Shown here: in pieces, positions 39,931-50,906 of the stretch
Numbering within the stretch: the stretch's first letter is position 1
How the letters are laid out: each line of letters opens with the position of its first letter
Source of the DNA: Tolypocladium sp. Sup5 PDA-1
Lineage: Eukaryota > Ascomycota > Sordariomycetes > Hypocreales > Ophiocordycipitaceae
Length of the DNA stretch: 64,000 bases
Assembly (NCBI GenBank): GCA_000750105.3
Contig: JPHH03000071.1
Span: forward strand, 92,118 to 156,117
Direction of reading: 5' to 3'
Made by a program: the position numbers and the translations under genes
The notes under the pieces: model-generated
The model's database searches: none
What the model saw: only the letters and a program-made list of their open reading frames with translations
What the model was told of the DNA's origin: nothing

Positions 39931-41637
39931 GTGTATTTCTGGCACAGAATCGTGCTGTGTAAGAAGGGCTGGGCTGCGGTCCTGATAGGATGGCGTGAAC
40001 GTGGGTATTCGCGACGCGGGGCCCCGGCCTCCCCTCGGCGACGTGCCGGGGGGGATGTACACGGGGTCTGGGGTAATTTCTCTAAATTTTGCCAGCGCCA
40101 TAATAGCCGTGTTGATTTCGTTGATGCGAGAAACTGATTGTAGCGTTTTTGTAAACGACTGTAGGAGGTTCATGTCCGAGGCGTCAACCTGGTTCAGGAG
40201 GACAAGCGAAGACAGCTGGAAGAAGCTTAAGGGGGCGTAGGTTGCTATGACCCTGTTCGAAACACAAAAAAGAAGACATCAGAAGATGCAGATTCATCGG
40301 GAAAGACGATAAAGGAACAGTGGACTCACCGAATGACGGATGAATAATTGCCTAGTCCGGAATCTTCCGTCCACAGCCGCTGAATCAGGGCCAAACAGAT
40401 ACTTGCGCTGCCCACGAGCCGGTCTTTCACGCTGGGTTTTTCGCGTGTCAGCCAGCTGAGAAATAGACGCATGGCGTGGGTTACGATGCTAAATTCCAAG
40501 TTGGCAGAGGGCAAATGGTGACCATATTGGTCGTCGTCCAGCTTCACAGCGCCATATTCCAACCAGCACTGCTGGAGCTCTTGGCCCGAACTGGCAATGA
40601 TATGATCTACCTGCTCGCCCGATCTATCGTCCAGGCTGTCCGAGTATAGTTCCAAGTAGATTTGTTCCTCGAGGCGGGCTAATTTGGCTCGGGCAACCAA
40701 TCTGGAGTGATGCTCGTCTCTCGGCTCGATGGGAGCGAGCCAGATGTCCGGGCTATTCATTTGAACATCCGGAGGCCGCCCATCCGTCCAGCACCTCGAT
40801 TTGTCCAGAATGCATATGAACAGAAGACTTGCTACCGTTCTTGAACCTCTTCGGAGCTGAGCTGGCCCTCTGATGGCTCCCACTGGTGGAGCCCGATGGA
40901 TTTGGCCGCCGTGGCCGCCAGATTGAGTAACAGACTGGCACATTCCGAGCCCCAATTTGTCTGTGCGACTAAATACTAACTTGAGTCATCCGACTTGACG
41001 TTTGGCTGAAAAAAGAAAATTGAGTGTCCTCTTCAAATCTGCGGCATTTGCGTCAACTTACCAAGGACAGCAGCGCTTGTACGTTGATCAGCCGGGGCGT
41101 CAAGAGCACTTCAATGTTTTGAATAGCCCGCATTGCATCTGCAAGAAAAGTCTTGTTTACATCCAAGTCGATGGATTTCCCTCCATGCCTCGACGACCCA
41201 GGCTACACCTCTTTTGCCGAAGCCCGCAAAAACTTGGCAGTCAAAGTCAGAACAAGGCTGTTGAAGCAGACGACGTCGCCCCTATACCGCAACTCATCGC
41301 CAGACTCTTGAAATTTTGCAACACGCCTCCGAAAGTAGTCCTTGGACCATATTGGCGCATAGGGATTGATGTTGTCAAAGTATGGATCAATCATGGCTTC
41401 TAGGATGACCAAGGGCGGACTTGTCGGCGGCGAGCCGTCGTGAACGAAGTCAACGCCTTCTCCTTGGCTCGCGAGAGCCCTTAGCTTGCCTGCAGCGTTC
41501 ATCATCTTGTCGAAAGGGGCATCGTGTCCGGGACGAGACCGGCACAGTGGCGCCACGACCGATTGGCTGAAGTTATGGATCAACGACTCCAGTGATGTAG
41601 GCCCTACGTGCCGCTGCGAACCGTCGGCTCCATGCAC
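39931..41637 (-). pseudogene. fungal-specific transcription factor (MHR) pseudogene
   Basis: Minus-strand segments in order: LEAMIDPYFDNINPYAPIWS and DYFRRRVAKFQESGDELRY, DAMRAIQNIEVLLTPRLINV, LAATAAKSIGLHQWEP, FICILDKSRCWTDGRPPDVQ, RLEEQIYLELYSDSL, AMRLFLSWLTREKP and a C-terminal exon (QLSSLVLLNQVDASDMNLLQ). They follow the Fungal_trans regulator layout, including the ILDK-S-WT-GRP block. Two introns can be placed: about 40939-41072 and about 40246-40329. Lesions: TAG after ASAKEV (about 41203), TAG after VQER with a frameshift just before FICILDK (about 40840). No zinc cluster was found upstream, so the 5' end is lost or displaced. The Fot1/pogo element interrupts the 3' end. Confidence 0.8.
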
Positions 41638-41749
41638 GAGATGTAGTGAAAAATATTTTGCTATATTGATATATGTGCTGTGCGGAGTATATCGTATATC
41701 TCGACTCCACTATCTGAAGAAAGCATGCAGAGTCGAGAGATTTTGACAT

Positions 41750-43114
41750 TCACTTTGCGTGCGTCAGCGTCTCCCAGCCAACAAAAAGGGTATTTGTTCC
41801 CGCTGGCCTCTCTGCGAAGGTAAACTTCATTGTATACGGCAAGTTGTAGGTGCTTCCCAAGGCGGCGTATCCAGGTTCCGTAACGTCTTCGAGGTGCAGC
41901 TTAAGCGTCCCATTGCAAAGCCAATTTGGCGCCGACACCGCTCCGCCATGCGGATCGTACTTTGTCTGAAACTCGAGTCCGTATCGCAGGCGAGTGCCGA
42001 CTTCTTCGGCATAAAGATCCCGGCCTTGGATCCGGGAGGTCTCAGCGACGTGAGAAATAGAGGCAAGGCCGTAGCCGGTATGGGTGAGGTCTCTGCAGAT
42101 CTCCATGGCGATGCCGTCTTCTAGCCCTGCCTGTATCTGCCCGTTCCACCACCAGTTCTGGTCAGCGTCGCTCATGCCCGCAGGCTTAACTGGCCGGTTG
42201 CCATCGCTAATGGATTGAGGAGAGCGAGTTAGCAAAAGGACAGACCCGAGGAAATGATATAGGATGGACATACCTCTTTAGATATACGTATTGGGCTGCG
42301 CTCCTTATGAACCGTGTAATAGCGGCATCATACGTGGGCCGGTCGTTAAGAAAGACTGCGATGCCTACCTTTGCTTCCATTAAGACTAAAGCTGAAATTA
42401 GACGCGAATAGCTTCTAAGTATTCAGATAGGGAAACGTAGATTCCAAACTCACCCATTTCCCAGTTATTTGGGTTTTTAGACCCATTGACGACCTGTGGG
42501 AGATAAACATTCCGAAGCATATTTTCGAAAGCTCTAATATCTGAGCAACTCCATCCGGCATTCGTATAGCGAATAATCTCGGCGGCACGAACCCAATCCG
42601 CAGCAGCCCAGGCAGCTTGAAGCGGAGCATTAGAGTTTGTATGCGCTTTTAAAGTCTTGGCCCAGGCGTTCATAAAAGAGATAGCTCGGTCGGCCTTAGA
42701 CTTGTCCTTAGTCACTGCCCATGACAGTGCGTTGAGGTACGCTGTCATGGCATCTTCCAGCTCATGTGAACATCCGATGTTTGGGGTTGATGTTGGGCCG
42801 CACTCTACCGTCGCATACGGTATTGGGAGAACCCTGGTGGCATACGGATGCTTCATCATGCTGGCGTAGGCTGAAGACCACGGTTGCTTTTGGGCGGCAA
42901 CCTTTGACGCAATGAAGGTCAGACTCGGAGAGTCAACAAAGATGCCCGGGTGGACAAACGAGGAAGCCGCAGCCCTGGAATCGACAGTAGCGGCAGCAAA
43001 AGGGGGCGAAGTCGAAGTTGCTGCCGCTGTTTGGTGGCTGGCACCATACTGAGGAGTAGCATTGACAGCCGCGCATATGGCCAACAGGCCCTGGAAAGAA
43101 AGAAGCCGCTTCAT
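41750..43114 (-). CDS. secreted alginate-lyase-family protein, three exons
   Basis: Exons 43114-42454, 42391-42274 and 42206-41750 are joined across 62-nt and 67-nt GT-AG introns in correct phase, giving 411 aa. A signal peptide (MKRLLSFQGLLAICAAVNAT) is followed by an Ala/Ser/Thr-rich spacer. The alpha/alpha-toroid domain of the alginate lyase superfamily (PF05426) follows: HPGIFVDSPSLTFIASKVA, WAAADWVRAAEIIRYTNAGW, NPNNWEM, VFLNDRPTYDAAITRFIRSA, and the active-site-like MEICRDLTHTGYGLASISHV with the conserved R-D-x2-HT. Fungal members are secreted and probably cleave uronic-acid polymers; the true substrate is unknown. All exons are open and the splice sites are good, so the gene appears functional amid pseudogenes. 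Confidence 0.88.
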
Positions 43115-45225
43115 GCTGTGGGTCGGACAGTGGCTAAAGAACAGGGGTGGGCAGATGACCAGCCTATATGATGATATCTCAAAGCAAAATCTTGCGGAGA
43201 AGGGAAGTTAAATTCACGAGCAGTCTACAGGATACGAGTTGACGTTAAATGGATCTGCACGCGTTTATGCTAGCTTTTTAGGAAACTTGCGTCTTTGACT
43301 AGTGGGAACTGAGCCACCCCTAGTTTCGGTAGCCGGCCCGTACCTACCCCGGATTTGTGGAGTATAAAGTAATTCGTCGGCGAGGCGCGGAGACAATGCC
43401 GGGTCCCTTATTAGGCCTCTTTAGTCAGGCTCGTCCAGCAACTGCGCCACTCGGCATCGGCGTCGATAACTGAAACCACCCCTACCCAAATGCTCGGTAG
43501 CCGGCGCCGTGCCCGGCCCGGTCCTTATATAGCAGAAGTTCACAAGTGCCTGAGAGCCCGACTGAAACGCTTGGAAGCCTGTGGCTAAATCCATGGTGCC
43601 ACGTACACACGGATGATCTGTGTACACAGGCGCAATAACCATCACAGCCTAGACCATAGACAAGAAACAGAGCTCACAACCGAGTATTTCTCTCAGTAAT
43701 ACAGTCGCCGCCGCAAAGAACTTGGTTATGGCGGCGTGCATGCAGGCTGTAAATTATTACAGTACTCGCAGTCGTATTTTTGTCGGCCTTTGAAACCCAA
43801 TTATTGCTTCACCTCATTACGGAGTATCGTTGCATCGAATCTTTCAATTTGGCGATTCGATGGCAACTCCTCCTGCAACTATGATGCCTACTGTCACTAC
43901 GCCAACCGTTTTGGCTCACGTGCCCGTCGGCATATAATAATTTACGTGTCGTCACGTCACTTATGGGGTACCCTTTACTGTATACCTCGAACAGGGGCCT
44001 CTTGAAACGTCAAAGCCAATGCCTAGCCCGTACGGAGGAACCCTTGGTGCTGCGTCGAGTCTTGCAGGCAATTACTCAGAGCTGATCCAAGACACGAACA
44101 TCTAAATGCGCATGTCACCAACCATTCACATATATCTTACCTGCAGCGAAAAGGGTTAGATCCTGATAATGCGTTAGCGTATTCGGTCTGCTGGTGTCTA
44201 CCATTCATGAGACTTTTCTGTTCAGTTCTTATACCTAACGTTGCGTCCGCACCCGGCTGGGGAAACCTTCCTCTCCTGTCAACGACTGCATTATGTCTAG
44301 TGGCACAATCGCCAACTCAGCGAACCACATATTAGGGAGGGTACCAGCTCCTCGTGACCGACAACTGGTACCTGAAGCAGAAGTTCCGGGGTCCAGTGTA
44401 CTACACCAAGAAGCCCACCGACTTCTAGACCTAGGGCAAGTCGCGGCCGCCATTCGCGCGTGCTCTTGTCGACGACAACGGCGACATCGACGTCCCCGAG
44501 GGTGAGCCTCTTTCCTCATCGATCAGGGCAATTCTGCTCGTCGCGCCACGGAAGAAGAAGTGGTCAGCCAATTCGGACTCCAAAATTCCGAATCCAAGGA
44601 GTGTGAGGAAGAATTGCGCGGCATTCGCCGGCAGCAGGCAGACCTGAGCTTGTCGACCTTGCCAATGAGCTCGGACCCTACGCCGGTTGTGACAACGCCA
44701 TCTGCTGGGCCCTCGGGAGCAAATCTCGTTCCACCGACTCGTACCAACCCCGCAGAGAGCCAGCCAACATCCTCCGGTAAAATGACTCCACGGTGAAAAG
44801 GGACAGTATGTCGGCCCGCAGGTTGCAGGTTGAATCTTGTCCAGGTATTGGGGACACGCCTTAGGTTACGCAAAGCTCTCCTATAAGGGTAGACTTCGAC
44901 GAGACTCGTAACAACAGCCATTCAAGTCCGTTTCAATAACAGCCAATGTATAACTGAGACACAATTGTTTGTAGAATTTTCTCTTATCGAGGTTGAGCAT
45001 TGAACGAATATCCGTTAATGTGGATTATGGGTGAAGAAATCGCAGCTGCCATTCTATAGATGTAAAACAAACCTCATTTAGCTACCAGGGTTGTGGAGCG
45101 TTCTGGGAAACTTTCCACGAAGCGCTGTCTGTCAAACCCATCTTGCGTCTCGGAGTCGATAACCCAGCCACACCCTAGGTACGTATCTTTGGGCTTTGAG
45201 TGTGCGACCTGCAAATCCTCATATC
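43115..45225. other. gene-poor region
   Basis: No gene I can support. Two related GC-rich blocks sharing GGTAGCCGGC-CGT (about 43328 and 43497) lie near the start. The plus strand at about 44345-44520 reads NWYLKQKFRGPVYYTKKPTD before stops, and 44560-44796 is a 78-codon Ser/Thr/Pro-rich frame (QFGLQNSESKECEEELRGIR). These may be eroded exons of an unknown gene or repeat. Confidence 0.35.
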
Positions 45226-46010
45226 TTTACCAATAATCGAGATCCTTTCGATATATGAGTGTCTCTCTACCTCTACACTCCCTTTTGGGATTCCAGGCCA
45301 CCCCGCCTGGGTACCTAATGATGTCGTGGCTTGCGATATTTTTCCATCCAGCCGCCAAAGACTTCCGTTGGAAGCTTAGCGGGCACGTGGTCAAGTTCTT
45401 CAGCATCATCGTCACTGTCAAACGGCTTCCATTCTCTCATCAGCCCTAGATCCCTTTTTGTTATCAAAATGACCCTCATGAGAGGCGGGAGGGAGGTAAC
45501 ACAGTATTATGAAGAGAGCATGTGAGGCATACCCGTCTCTGTGTCGTATAGAAATGCGTAGCTATATATATCCTGGGTCGTTAGCCTAATCATTGTCCCC
45601 CGAGAAAAAGTTGTCCTCGTCGTGATTGGTGTCGATTTCACGGACCGTCCGGAACCAATCGGTATCGTAGCGATCAAGGTCCCCGACAAATTTGACAGGG
45701 AAAGTACTAGGCATGACCTCTAAATCGGCATAGCCTAAAGCACCTGTGTCTAGGTATTGAAGCTGCGCGATGACACACGCGGCCTTGTCTGAGAAGCCTG
45801 CCTCCAGGGCGGCCGGCCTGTTAAAGTTAACATCGGAACCGTCCGGGGTGTAGCCGGCGAGTACGGGATAACGGCGAGTTGCACGAGGTTTGTGTAGAAC
45901 TCGGTCACAGCCCGGAACAGGTTGGCTTGACGATCCACTAACTTCTGCTGTCTCTGTAGGAGGCTACCTAGGTACAAGGTAGAGTAGGCAAAGACGGGGT
46001 GGTGGACTGT
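45226..46010 (-). pseudogene. unrecognised degenerate gene
   Basis: Coding-looking minus-strand pieces in order: LYLGSLLQRQQKLVDRQANL, FRAVTEFYTNLVQLAVIPYS, then after a frame change RPAALEAGFSDKAACVIAQL, QYLDTGALGYADLEVMPSTF, VKFVGDLDRYDTDWFRTVRE, IDTNHDEDNFFSG, and farther on FDSDDDAEELDHVPAKLPTE, VFGGWMEKYRKP ending at a stop near 45317. The acidic, regular amino-acid use and continued sense across frames point to a former gene, perhaps with introns. I do not recognise the family. Confidence 0.4.
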
Positions 46011-46279
46011 CTACATTGTGAGGGACGAGGAGGGACTGAAGGGCAGCGCAGGGAATAAATGGCAGCACAGCTACGGTGCCTTACCTGATTGGGGGATGTT
46101 TGGGCACAACACCGTTTTTCGTTTACTCTACAAATTCAAATACTAATACGCAATGGAACTGCGAGAGGGCACGAGGGGTTGGAGAGCCTTGAGGCTATGG
46201 AGAAGGGGATATAAATTCGATGCCCCTTCTACCTCGAGAGGAAACAAGGGTCAGCAGGAACGTCATCCTGCCGGACCCA

Positions 46280-46890
46280 TTAATCAGATTGATCCAGGTC
46301 ACTAAGGCGGTCTTCGTGTAGGCTGTCGATCTGATCAGAGGCATTGAGGCCATCAGGGTCGCTGATGCCGTCACGGTCGTCGGGGTCGTCAGGGGCATCA
46401 AGCACCCAGGGGCAAACATGGTCATCAGGCTCATCGAGGCCCTCGGGCTGGGCAGGAATACCGTGGCTAGAGCGTCAAGGGGCATAGGGGCAGCCTTCAT
46501 ACAGGCCATTGGGCTCGGCAACCCAAGTGTGGCCATAGAGGCAGGGCTCACAGATGCAGCCTTTATATGGGCCGTCAGGTTCATCGGCGCTGTCACAGTA
46601 ATCACACTTGTCAAGGCCTAAGAGTCGGTTGCGGTCTTCGGACCTAATATATCGCAGCGAGCGATGGAGGCCGGCATCAACGGTGCCATCCGAGTCATCG
46701 GAGCCATCGCTATATAGTTCTCCGTACGAGCCGTACGAGCCGTTGAGACCGACAGGCCTAGCAGAGCCGGAGAAGATGGAGCCGGCAGAGTTAATAGAGC
46801 CGGCAGGGGCATCGAGTCTGCCGCTAACGCCGACGCCGTAGAGGCTAGGGCCCGAGCTTTCTGAAGACGTGAGCCAGGTCTGTTAGGCCG
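46280..46890 (-). pseudogene. unrecognised Asp/Gly-rich protein with a Cys cluster, one in-frame stop
   Basis: A minus-strand frame stays open for about 200 codons except for a single TGA. It runs SLYGVGVSGRLDAPAGSINS, a Gly/Ser/Tyr/Asp-rich part (ELYSDGSDDSDGTVDAGLHR), then the cluster LDKCDYCDSADEPDGPYKGC, ICEPCLYGHTW, EGCPYAP, the stop, and PAQPEGLDEPDDHVCPWVLD, ending in an Asp-rich tail and TAA. The C-x2-C...C-x-C-x2-C...C pattern suggests a zinc-binding module. No ATG precedes it in frame; an acceptor-like CTAACAG sits at its 5' edge, so it may be an exon. The TGA precedes RSSHG and could derive from CGA. Not a family I can name. Confidence 0.4.
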
Positions 46891-48272
46891 GCCGGCACGG
46901 TTGCTTGAGAGAAAGGAAATGTTAATCTATGAGACAGGTCGGGCAAGGAGACAGAGGTCGGGCTAAGAGACAGCCAGACTAGCTGCTAGGCTGATAGGAA
47001 AGTGTAAGTATTAAATGCTTATGTATTAAAGGTTTATTATTATACCCTTAATATTCTTATTAAAGCAACTATTGGAAGCGGCTTGCCGGCAGAGACTTAG
47101 CTATAACGACAATTTAACGGCGATTTCCCTTAAGCTAAGGTTGAGATCAAAGCTTTGGTTTATCGACCTAGGGAGCGTAACGGCCGTTCTGCCCCTTCGC
47201 GTTCCTCTCCCTCTACGTCCGTAGGTAAGTTTATCATATTCTTTCAAGGACGGCGATAGGTAAGACAACGACTTAGTATAATTCTATGCAGTGGCCCAGC
47301 TATGCCACTTCATTACACACCCAAGACATGCTTTCGTATTTCGTACGAATTAGGCACGAGGGTCTCAGACAATTGCCCAAGGGCGTAGTGTGAGGGTGAG
47401 CAAAGGATGACGAGGAGGCTTGAAACATTTGCCGGCCCTCGCATTCGGAACGAATAAAAACATGGATCGAGACGGGCGCTACGGAGTACTAATCTTCATG
47501 AGCCATGCGCACTTTTGCCACCGACCATCTGTCCTTTGTTATCTTTTCACCATTCACTCAATTCTGAGCAGGTCGTGCAGGAGTGCCAGAGAAAACCTAA
47601 GGAATGGGCCTATTCAGGTCATTTATTACGTCGTTGCCTTGGCCTCTTTCTGCCAGGATCGACTCGGCGGAGAAAGCCACAACATGCGTAGGTTGATTGT
47701 AGCCCTTGGGTAAGCCACCTTGCCCCCCCCCCGACACCTAACAATAGTCGACGTCAAGTCTCCCTCTTCGTTCAAAATCAGTGTCACCTGGCAAGAATCA
47801 TGCTAACATTCAACTTCAAGTGGGCTGACGCTCTCATGTTTCGTCTTGTCCCATAGATACTACACGAGCGCTGCCTTTGGTACGTCAACCGGTCTCTCTA
47901 AAAACCCTCCGTACTACGAATACACGCGCTTACTCACCTGCCATATTGCCCAGAGCGCCCAATTCATTTCAATGTTATTACTCTGCTGTTTAGCAGCGCA
48001 GCTTTGGAACTCTTGAAACGATGGAGACGACCAAATGAGAGGCGAGCGCCTCTCGAAAAGAGTGCAAAATTGGCGACGAAGCGCTTCGGCCTGTCGGCTC
48101 TGCAGAAAGGATGCTTAAGCGCATCATACGAACTTTCAATTACACGCAGTGTCCGGCGTCTGCGTCTACCTGTCACCATCCTCCTTGGGTGTATTGTTAC
48201 GCGTAGCCTGCTCTTTTGGCTCCTTTTTCGTACGTCGCAATGTTCTTGGGTTGGCATTGAGGTATCCGAGCC
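46891..48272. other. intergenic region upstream of the GT90 gene
   Basis: AT-rich to about 47100, then mixed. No gene recognised. A 9-nt C run lies at 47727-47735. The 128-codon frame at 48004-48390 overlaps the GT90 start in another frame and might be its first exon, but no phase-correct splice was found. Confidence 0.4.
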
Positions 48273-50906
48273 TTGTTTCTCCGAAGATTTGGTAGTGATG
48301 AAGCTAAGGCGCGGCGACAGGCATTTTTACCATTCTTCTCACTCATCTGTGAGCTCGTTATTCCAAACAAGACCAAGAGCGCCGACCTAGGGACGAATAG
48401 TAAGACTTCTCGACTTGCTCGATCGCCTCCGGCATCAATCCCGTACGCCCTTTTCGCCTTGGGATGGGCGATCTCTGCTACATCGGCCTTAGCTCAATCG
48501 CGCGTCGAGACTGGAACGGTTTGTCCAGCTGGATGGCAGTGGGAGGGCTTCACCAAATGTGCCCAAGTCGCCATCTGTGCTCTCGATGCCGTCACTCTCA
48601 CTTGCGGAGCTCAACTTCACAACCATGAGGCCGAAACCAATGAGAACATCTCAGAACCACTGGCAACCGTTCTTGTCATTGCAGCCGGATGCGTGTTTCT
48701 CCTACCTTTCCCGTCCTGGCTTACAGGCTCTGGCTTCTACTTAGCGTTCAAGCTACAGTCACTCGACCTTTGGGATCTACTCTTCGACTCATTAGTTGCT
48801 TCCACTGCCTTACTTTCCGGTCTATCACTTCTGGCAGATTTCCATCCTACAAGTATTGCCTTATTGGTCTCCGAGGTAGGCCTATTTGGGTGCCGGTATC
48901 CAAGCTTCCGGTTCGAGCACGCGCTACCGGCTGTATCTTTTGACGGGTTTGTGAGAAAGTCTTTGCTGGCTACCGTGTTCGCCGGGCTTTTATGGCGTCT
49001 CGCTGTTTCTCCGAGCCACGCTCCACGGACACACGTCTCCAGGCTGCACCGGTGGCTGTTCCTATTTCACATTGGGATTGTGGTGCTCACGGTAGTCTAT
49101 TGGAGACTGCTGTCAACTACTTCCATCGACCTCCCTATATCCCAAGCCGTCGAGAAGCTTGTATCATCTGCCCAGACCGAGAAGGCTGCTTGGGCGTCCC
49201 AAGCCGCCTCGAGCCAGACCCTCGCGGATGCTGTGGTAGAGTACAAGAAGCGCTATGGAATGCCACCGCCTCCAAATTTCGACAAGTGGTACGAATTTGC
49301 TATCGAAAGCAAGTCATCCGTCATCGACGATTATGGGCAGATCCACGACGACATACTTCCGTTCTGGGGCGTCGAACCCTGGAAGATTCGAGAGAGGACA
49401 GCACAGCTAATGGAGTACGCGAATATAGAGATGGGCACCTTGAGAATCCAAAACGGCACTGTATATCAATCTCCTCACATTCCGGGGACACATCGCTGGA
49501 TGACAGACTCCCTCGAGAAGATGATTGAGCCCTTCGCCAAGTGGCTGCCTGACATGGTACTCGCCATTAACCTGGCAGATGAGTGCCGGGTTGCTGTCCC
49601 ATTTCAAGACATGGAGGCTCTCAAAGCCACGGCCAAAGGCGCAATATCTCGCGTAGCGCTGAACAACATGGATGGGACGATCAAACAGGCGGCCAGTGGA
49701 CCAGACAGCGAGCAAGGGTGGCCATCTGGCTTTCCCGAGCCGAAGAGTCACCAGGACCCCTCCCATCCAGAGCAAGTAGCACCAGCTTTTACAGATTATC
49801 ATGGAAAGCAGATTTATTACGACTGGATAGCTGCCACGTGTCCCCCAGATTCTGTGGCACGCAACAGCCGCTGGTGGGACTGGAGCACCGTCTGTTCAAG
49901 CTGCCTGGCGCCACACTCGCTGATGACCCGCCATGGAGCCATTGTGGGGAATGCGACTCTGGCTCACAATCTCTGCCATCAGCCTGATGTCGCATATCTC
50001 GATGGTTTCATGATGTCTCCATCCGTCATGGTTGGCAGCAGCACGTTGTTTCCGGTCTTTAGCCAAGCTCGTGTAGGCGGCTTTTCGGATATTCTTATCC
50101 CGTCACCCTGGGACTTTAACGAGAATAGCGCATACGTCGAGCAAGAAGACATGCCCTGGGCTGAAAAGACGAACGGGCTATATTGGCGCGGTTCGAGCTC
50201 TGACGGCTTTGCGGCGCACAACCTATGGGCCGGGTTTCTGCGAGCGAGGTTCGTCCACGAAGCTTACGACATGGCGGTTAGTAGATCGGAGAAGGCGGAC
50301 GCGCAGGACAGCTTGCACATCAATGTCTCCTTTGTGGGCGGCGTGTCTAGGTGCGCTGCGGCCGACTGCGCCACGGAGCTGGACTCTTTTCGGCGCTGGA
50401 GCATCATCGCGACGACCCGGAGCGGAAAGGGTTACGTTCATGATCACATGGAACAGCAGAAGGTAGTGACTTCATTACCTCCGGTATTGCCGTTCGGGGA
50501 AAACTGGCGCTTCCGACACCTGATGGACATGGATGGAGCCGGGTTCAGCGGGCGGTTCCGGTCTTTCATGCAGAGCCGCAGCTTGGTCTATCGCGCAGCT
50601 TTCTTTTGGACCTGGTATGAACAACGTATAGTCGCCTGGCACGATTATATACCCGTAGATGTGCGACTCGGTTCGGGGCTTTGGAGCGTGCTCGGCTACC
50701 TCACGGGTGCGTCCGGGACGAAGTCGAGCGCGAGTGATAGCCAGGAAGGCGGTGAAACGGCGAAGAAGATAGCAGAGCAGGGGCGAGATTGGGCGTTGAA
50801 GGTGATACGGCGGGAGGACATGCAAATCTATATGTTTAGGCTTCTATTGGAATGGGGAAGAGTTACGGATGATGCTAGGGAGACGTTGGTATACGCGAGT
50901 AAATAG
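48273..50906 (+). CDS. GT90 (CAP10-like) glycosyltransferase, 5' end unresolved
   Basis: An 877-codon open frame ends with TAG at 50904-50906. The N-terminal third is hydrophobic with several TM helices (YALFALGWAISATSALA, EPLATVLVIAAGCVFLLPFP, WLFLFHIGIVVLTVVYWRLL). A luminal region follows (YKKRYGMPPPPNFDKWYEFA, ILPFWGVEPWKIRERTAQLM) and then the GT90 domain (PF05686) with DMPWAEKTNGLYWRGSSSDG, VHEAYDMA, KGYVHDHMEQ and GFSGRFRSFMQSRSLVYRAA. The family includes cryptococcal CAP10 and animal POGLUT, which transfer xylose or glucose in the secretory pathway; multi-TM versions are common in ascomycetes. The frame has no ATG near its beginning (the first base triplet is TTG and a TGA lies 15 nt upstream), so a first exon must lie farther upstream. 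The rest shows no damage. Confidence 0.85.
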   Translation: MFLRRFGSDEAKARRQAFLPFFSLICELVIPNKTKSADLGTNSKTSRLARSPPASIPYALFALGWAISATSALAQSRVETGTVCPAGWQWEGFTKCAQVAICALDAVTLTCGAQLHNHEAETNENISEPLATVLVIAAGCVFLLPFPSWLTGSGFYLAFKLQSLDLWDLLFDSLVASTALLSGLSLLADFHPTSIALLVSEVGLFGCRYPSFRFEHALPAVSFDGFVRKSLLATVFAGLLWRLAVSPSHAPRTHVSRLHRWLFLFHIGIVVLTVVYWRLLSTTSIDLPISQAVEKLVSSAQTEKAAWASQAASSQTLADAVVEYKKRYGMPPPPNFDKWYEFAIESKSSVIDDYGQIHDDILPFWGVEPWKIRERTAQLMEYANIEMGTLRIQNGTVYQSPHIPGTHRWMTDSLEKMIEPFAKWLPDMVLAINLADECRVAVPFQDMEALKATAKGAISRVALNNMDGTIKQAASGPDSEQGWPSGFPEPKSHQDPSHPEQVAPAFTDYHGKQIYYDWIAATCPPDSVARNSRWWDWSTVCSSCLAPHSLMTRHGAIVGNATLAHNLCHQPDVAYLDGFMMSPSVMVGSSTLFPVFSQARVGGFSDILIPSPWDFNENSAYVEQEDMPWAEKTNGLYWRGSSSDGFAAHNLWAGFLRARFVHEAYDMAVSRSEKADAQDSLHINVSFVGGVSRCAAADCATELDSFRRWSIIATTRSGKGYVHDHMEQQKVVTSLPPVLPFGENWRFRHLMDMDGAGFSGRFRSFMQSRSLVYRAAFFWTWYEQRIVAWHDYIPVDVRLGSGLWSVLGYLTGASGTKSSASDSQEGGETAKKIAEQGRDWALKVIRREDMQIYMFRLLLEWGRVTDDARETLVYASK

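Noticed and set aside
42207..42271. ATG-initiated start (MSILYHFLG) for the C-terminal part of the alginate lyase gene
   Set aside because: This stretch is intron 2; the correct splice restores a continuous 411-aa protein from 43114.
48004..48390. 128-codon frame as the first exon of the GT90 gene
   Set aside because: Plausible hydrophobic content, but the donors and acceptors tested do not join it in phase with the main frame.
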